A stretch of 64,000 nucleotides of DNA from an uncultured Rhodospirillaceae bacterium (lineage in GTDB: Bacteria; Pseudomonadota; Alphaproteobacteria; Reyranellales; Reyranellaceae): positions 248,001 through 312,000 of the forward strand of contig CAMFGZ010000001.1 of the NCBI GenBank assembly GCA_945952105.1, given 5' to 3'. The translations under genes were made by a program, and so were the position numbers. Positions within the stretch are counted from its first letter, which is position 1. The number at the start of each line of letters is the position of its first letter. A model generated the notes under the pieces. It saw only the letters and a list, made by a program, of their open reading frames with translations. It did no database searches and was not told the DNA's origin. This document shows, in pieces, positions 63,335 through 64,000 of this stretch.

Positions 63335-64000
63335 ATGACCAAAATAATCACCACCCGCCGCAGCCTGTTGCGTACCGGCGCCGGCGCCAGCCTGCTCGTT
63401 GCCGCGCCCGCGATCGTGCGTGCGCAGGGCGCTGCCTGGCCGAACAAGCCGATCACCATCGTCGTGAATTTTCCCGCCGGGGGCCTCACCGACGGTATCG
63501 CCCGGGCCTTTGGGCAGTCCGTCAGCCAGGCCACCGGCCAGCAGGTGATGATCGACAACAAGCCCGGCGCCAGCGGCAACATCGGCGCCGCCATCGTCGC
63601 CCGTGCGCCGGCCGACGGTTACACTTTCCTGCATTCGGTCTCGAGCACGCTCATCCAGAACCGGGTGATGTTCAAAACACTGGGCTTCGATCCCGACAAG
63701 GACCTCACCATCGTGTCCGGCACCTCTTCTGGCGTGCTGCCGGTGGTCGTGCACAAGTCGTTGCCGGCCGAGGTGAAGGACCTGAAGTCATTCGTCGAAT
63801 ACGCCAAGAAGAACAAGGTGAACTTCGGCTCGTGGGCGATGGGCTCCTCGGCCCACATCTTTGCCCAGACCCTGAACGAGAAGTATGGGCTCACGATGGA
63901 GATCGTGACCTACAAGGGCGAAGCGCCGATGTGGCAGGACATGGGAGCAGGCTCCTTGCAAGCCGCGATGGGCAGCCCGCAGGCAATGAACGCCCTGATC
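63335..64000 (+). CDS. Bug-family solute receptor (partial, runs off right edge)
   Basis: 222 codons visible of a usual 320. The Tat-like leader TTRRSLLRTGAGASLLVAAP ends near AIVRAQG. The motifs VVNFPAGGLTDGIARAFG and DNKPGASGNIGAAIVARAPA are clear. FKTLGFDPDKDLTIVSG and EIVTYKGEAPMWQDMGAGSL follow. The ATG at 63335 has GGGAGG about 11 bases upstream. It diverges from fadB with 181 bp between. The fourth Bug receptor in this window. Confidence 0.88.
   Translation, partial: MTKIITTRRSLLRTGAGASLLVAAPAIVRAQGAAWPNKPITIVVNFPAGGLTDGIARAFGQSVSQATGQQVMIDNKPGASGNIGAAIVARAPADGYTFLHSVSSTLIQNRVMFKTLGFDPDKDLTIVSGTSSGVLPVVVHKSLPAEVKDLKSFVEYAKKNKVNFGSWAMGSSAHIFAQTLNEKYGLTMEIVTYKGEAPMWQDMGAGSLQAAMGSPQAMNALI

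Overview
The window looks like a piece of chromosome from a GC-rich alphaproteobacterium. The signs are the high GC content, frequent GTG starts, many four-base ATGA or GTGA gene overlaps, an aa3-type cytochrome oxidase subunit IV-like peptide, several Bug-type solute receptors and many amino-acid and opine-type ABC systems. I would guess something close to Reyranella or the Bradyrhizobium relatives, but that is inference from gene content only. I saw no tRNA, rRNA, CRISPR array, phage or transposase gene.

Layout. 1-2891: a branched-chain amino acid ABC system on the minus strand (livM partial, livH, livK). 2965-7499: a fused ureide enzyme (OHCU decarboxylase plus HIU hydrolase), a semialdehyde dehydrogenase and two Bug receptors. 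7504-12256: an unusual short-chain dehydrogenase, an alpha/beta hydrolase, a CDF zinc exporter, and a CaiB CoA-transferase with an enoyl-CoA hydratase-like protein. 12338-17202: a ferric-iron-type ABC operon with two tandem binding proteins and a fused permease. 17261-24350: envelope and membrane genes (SH3 protein, NMT1-like binding protein, YihY, cytochrome oxidase IV-like peptide, Sel1, M23 peptidase, APC permease, DUF4239-like).

24404-28003 is the most unusual locus. It holds a radical SAM/SPASM maturase of the GrrM type, two precursor peptides with tryptophan-x-asparagine repeats, and two nearly identical secreted proteins with a CxxC motif that I cannot assign to a family. A structured, independently terminated small RNA candidate lies just upstream (28126-28245).

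28254-44263: mixed genes including a TPR protein, an FkbM methyltransferase, a TauD dioxygenase followed by a Bug receptor, a secreted pepsin-like aspartic protease candidate, a lone molybdopterin hydroxylase large subunit, a membrane Ser/Thr kinase with a peptidoglycan-binding domain, an MpaB-like oxygenase and an RlmM-like methyltransferase. 44258-53493: a LysR regulator diverging from a nine-gene import and oxidation operon (polyamine/opine type ABC transporter plus a three-part FAD/[2Fe-2S] dehydrogenase and a second DAO enzyme). 53604-64000: a GST, an acyltransferase, a PhyH dioxygenase, a GNAT enzyme, an FMN alpha-hydroxy-acid oxidase, a ZIP transporter, a gene broken by a 34-bp tandem duplication, the fadA/fadB beta-oxidation pair, and the start of a fourth Bug receptor.

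Three intergenic palindromes (about 1523-1619, 53495-53602 and 60973-61044) share the same core and form a dispersed repeat family. All functional calls come from reading translated sequence and motifs; no database search was run.
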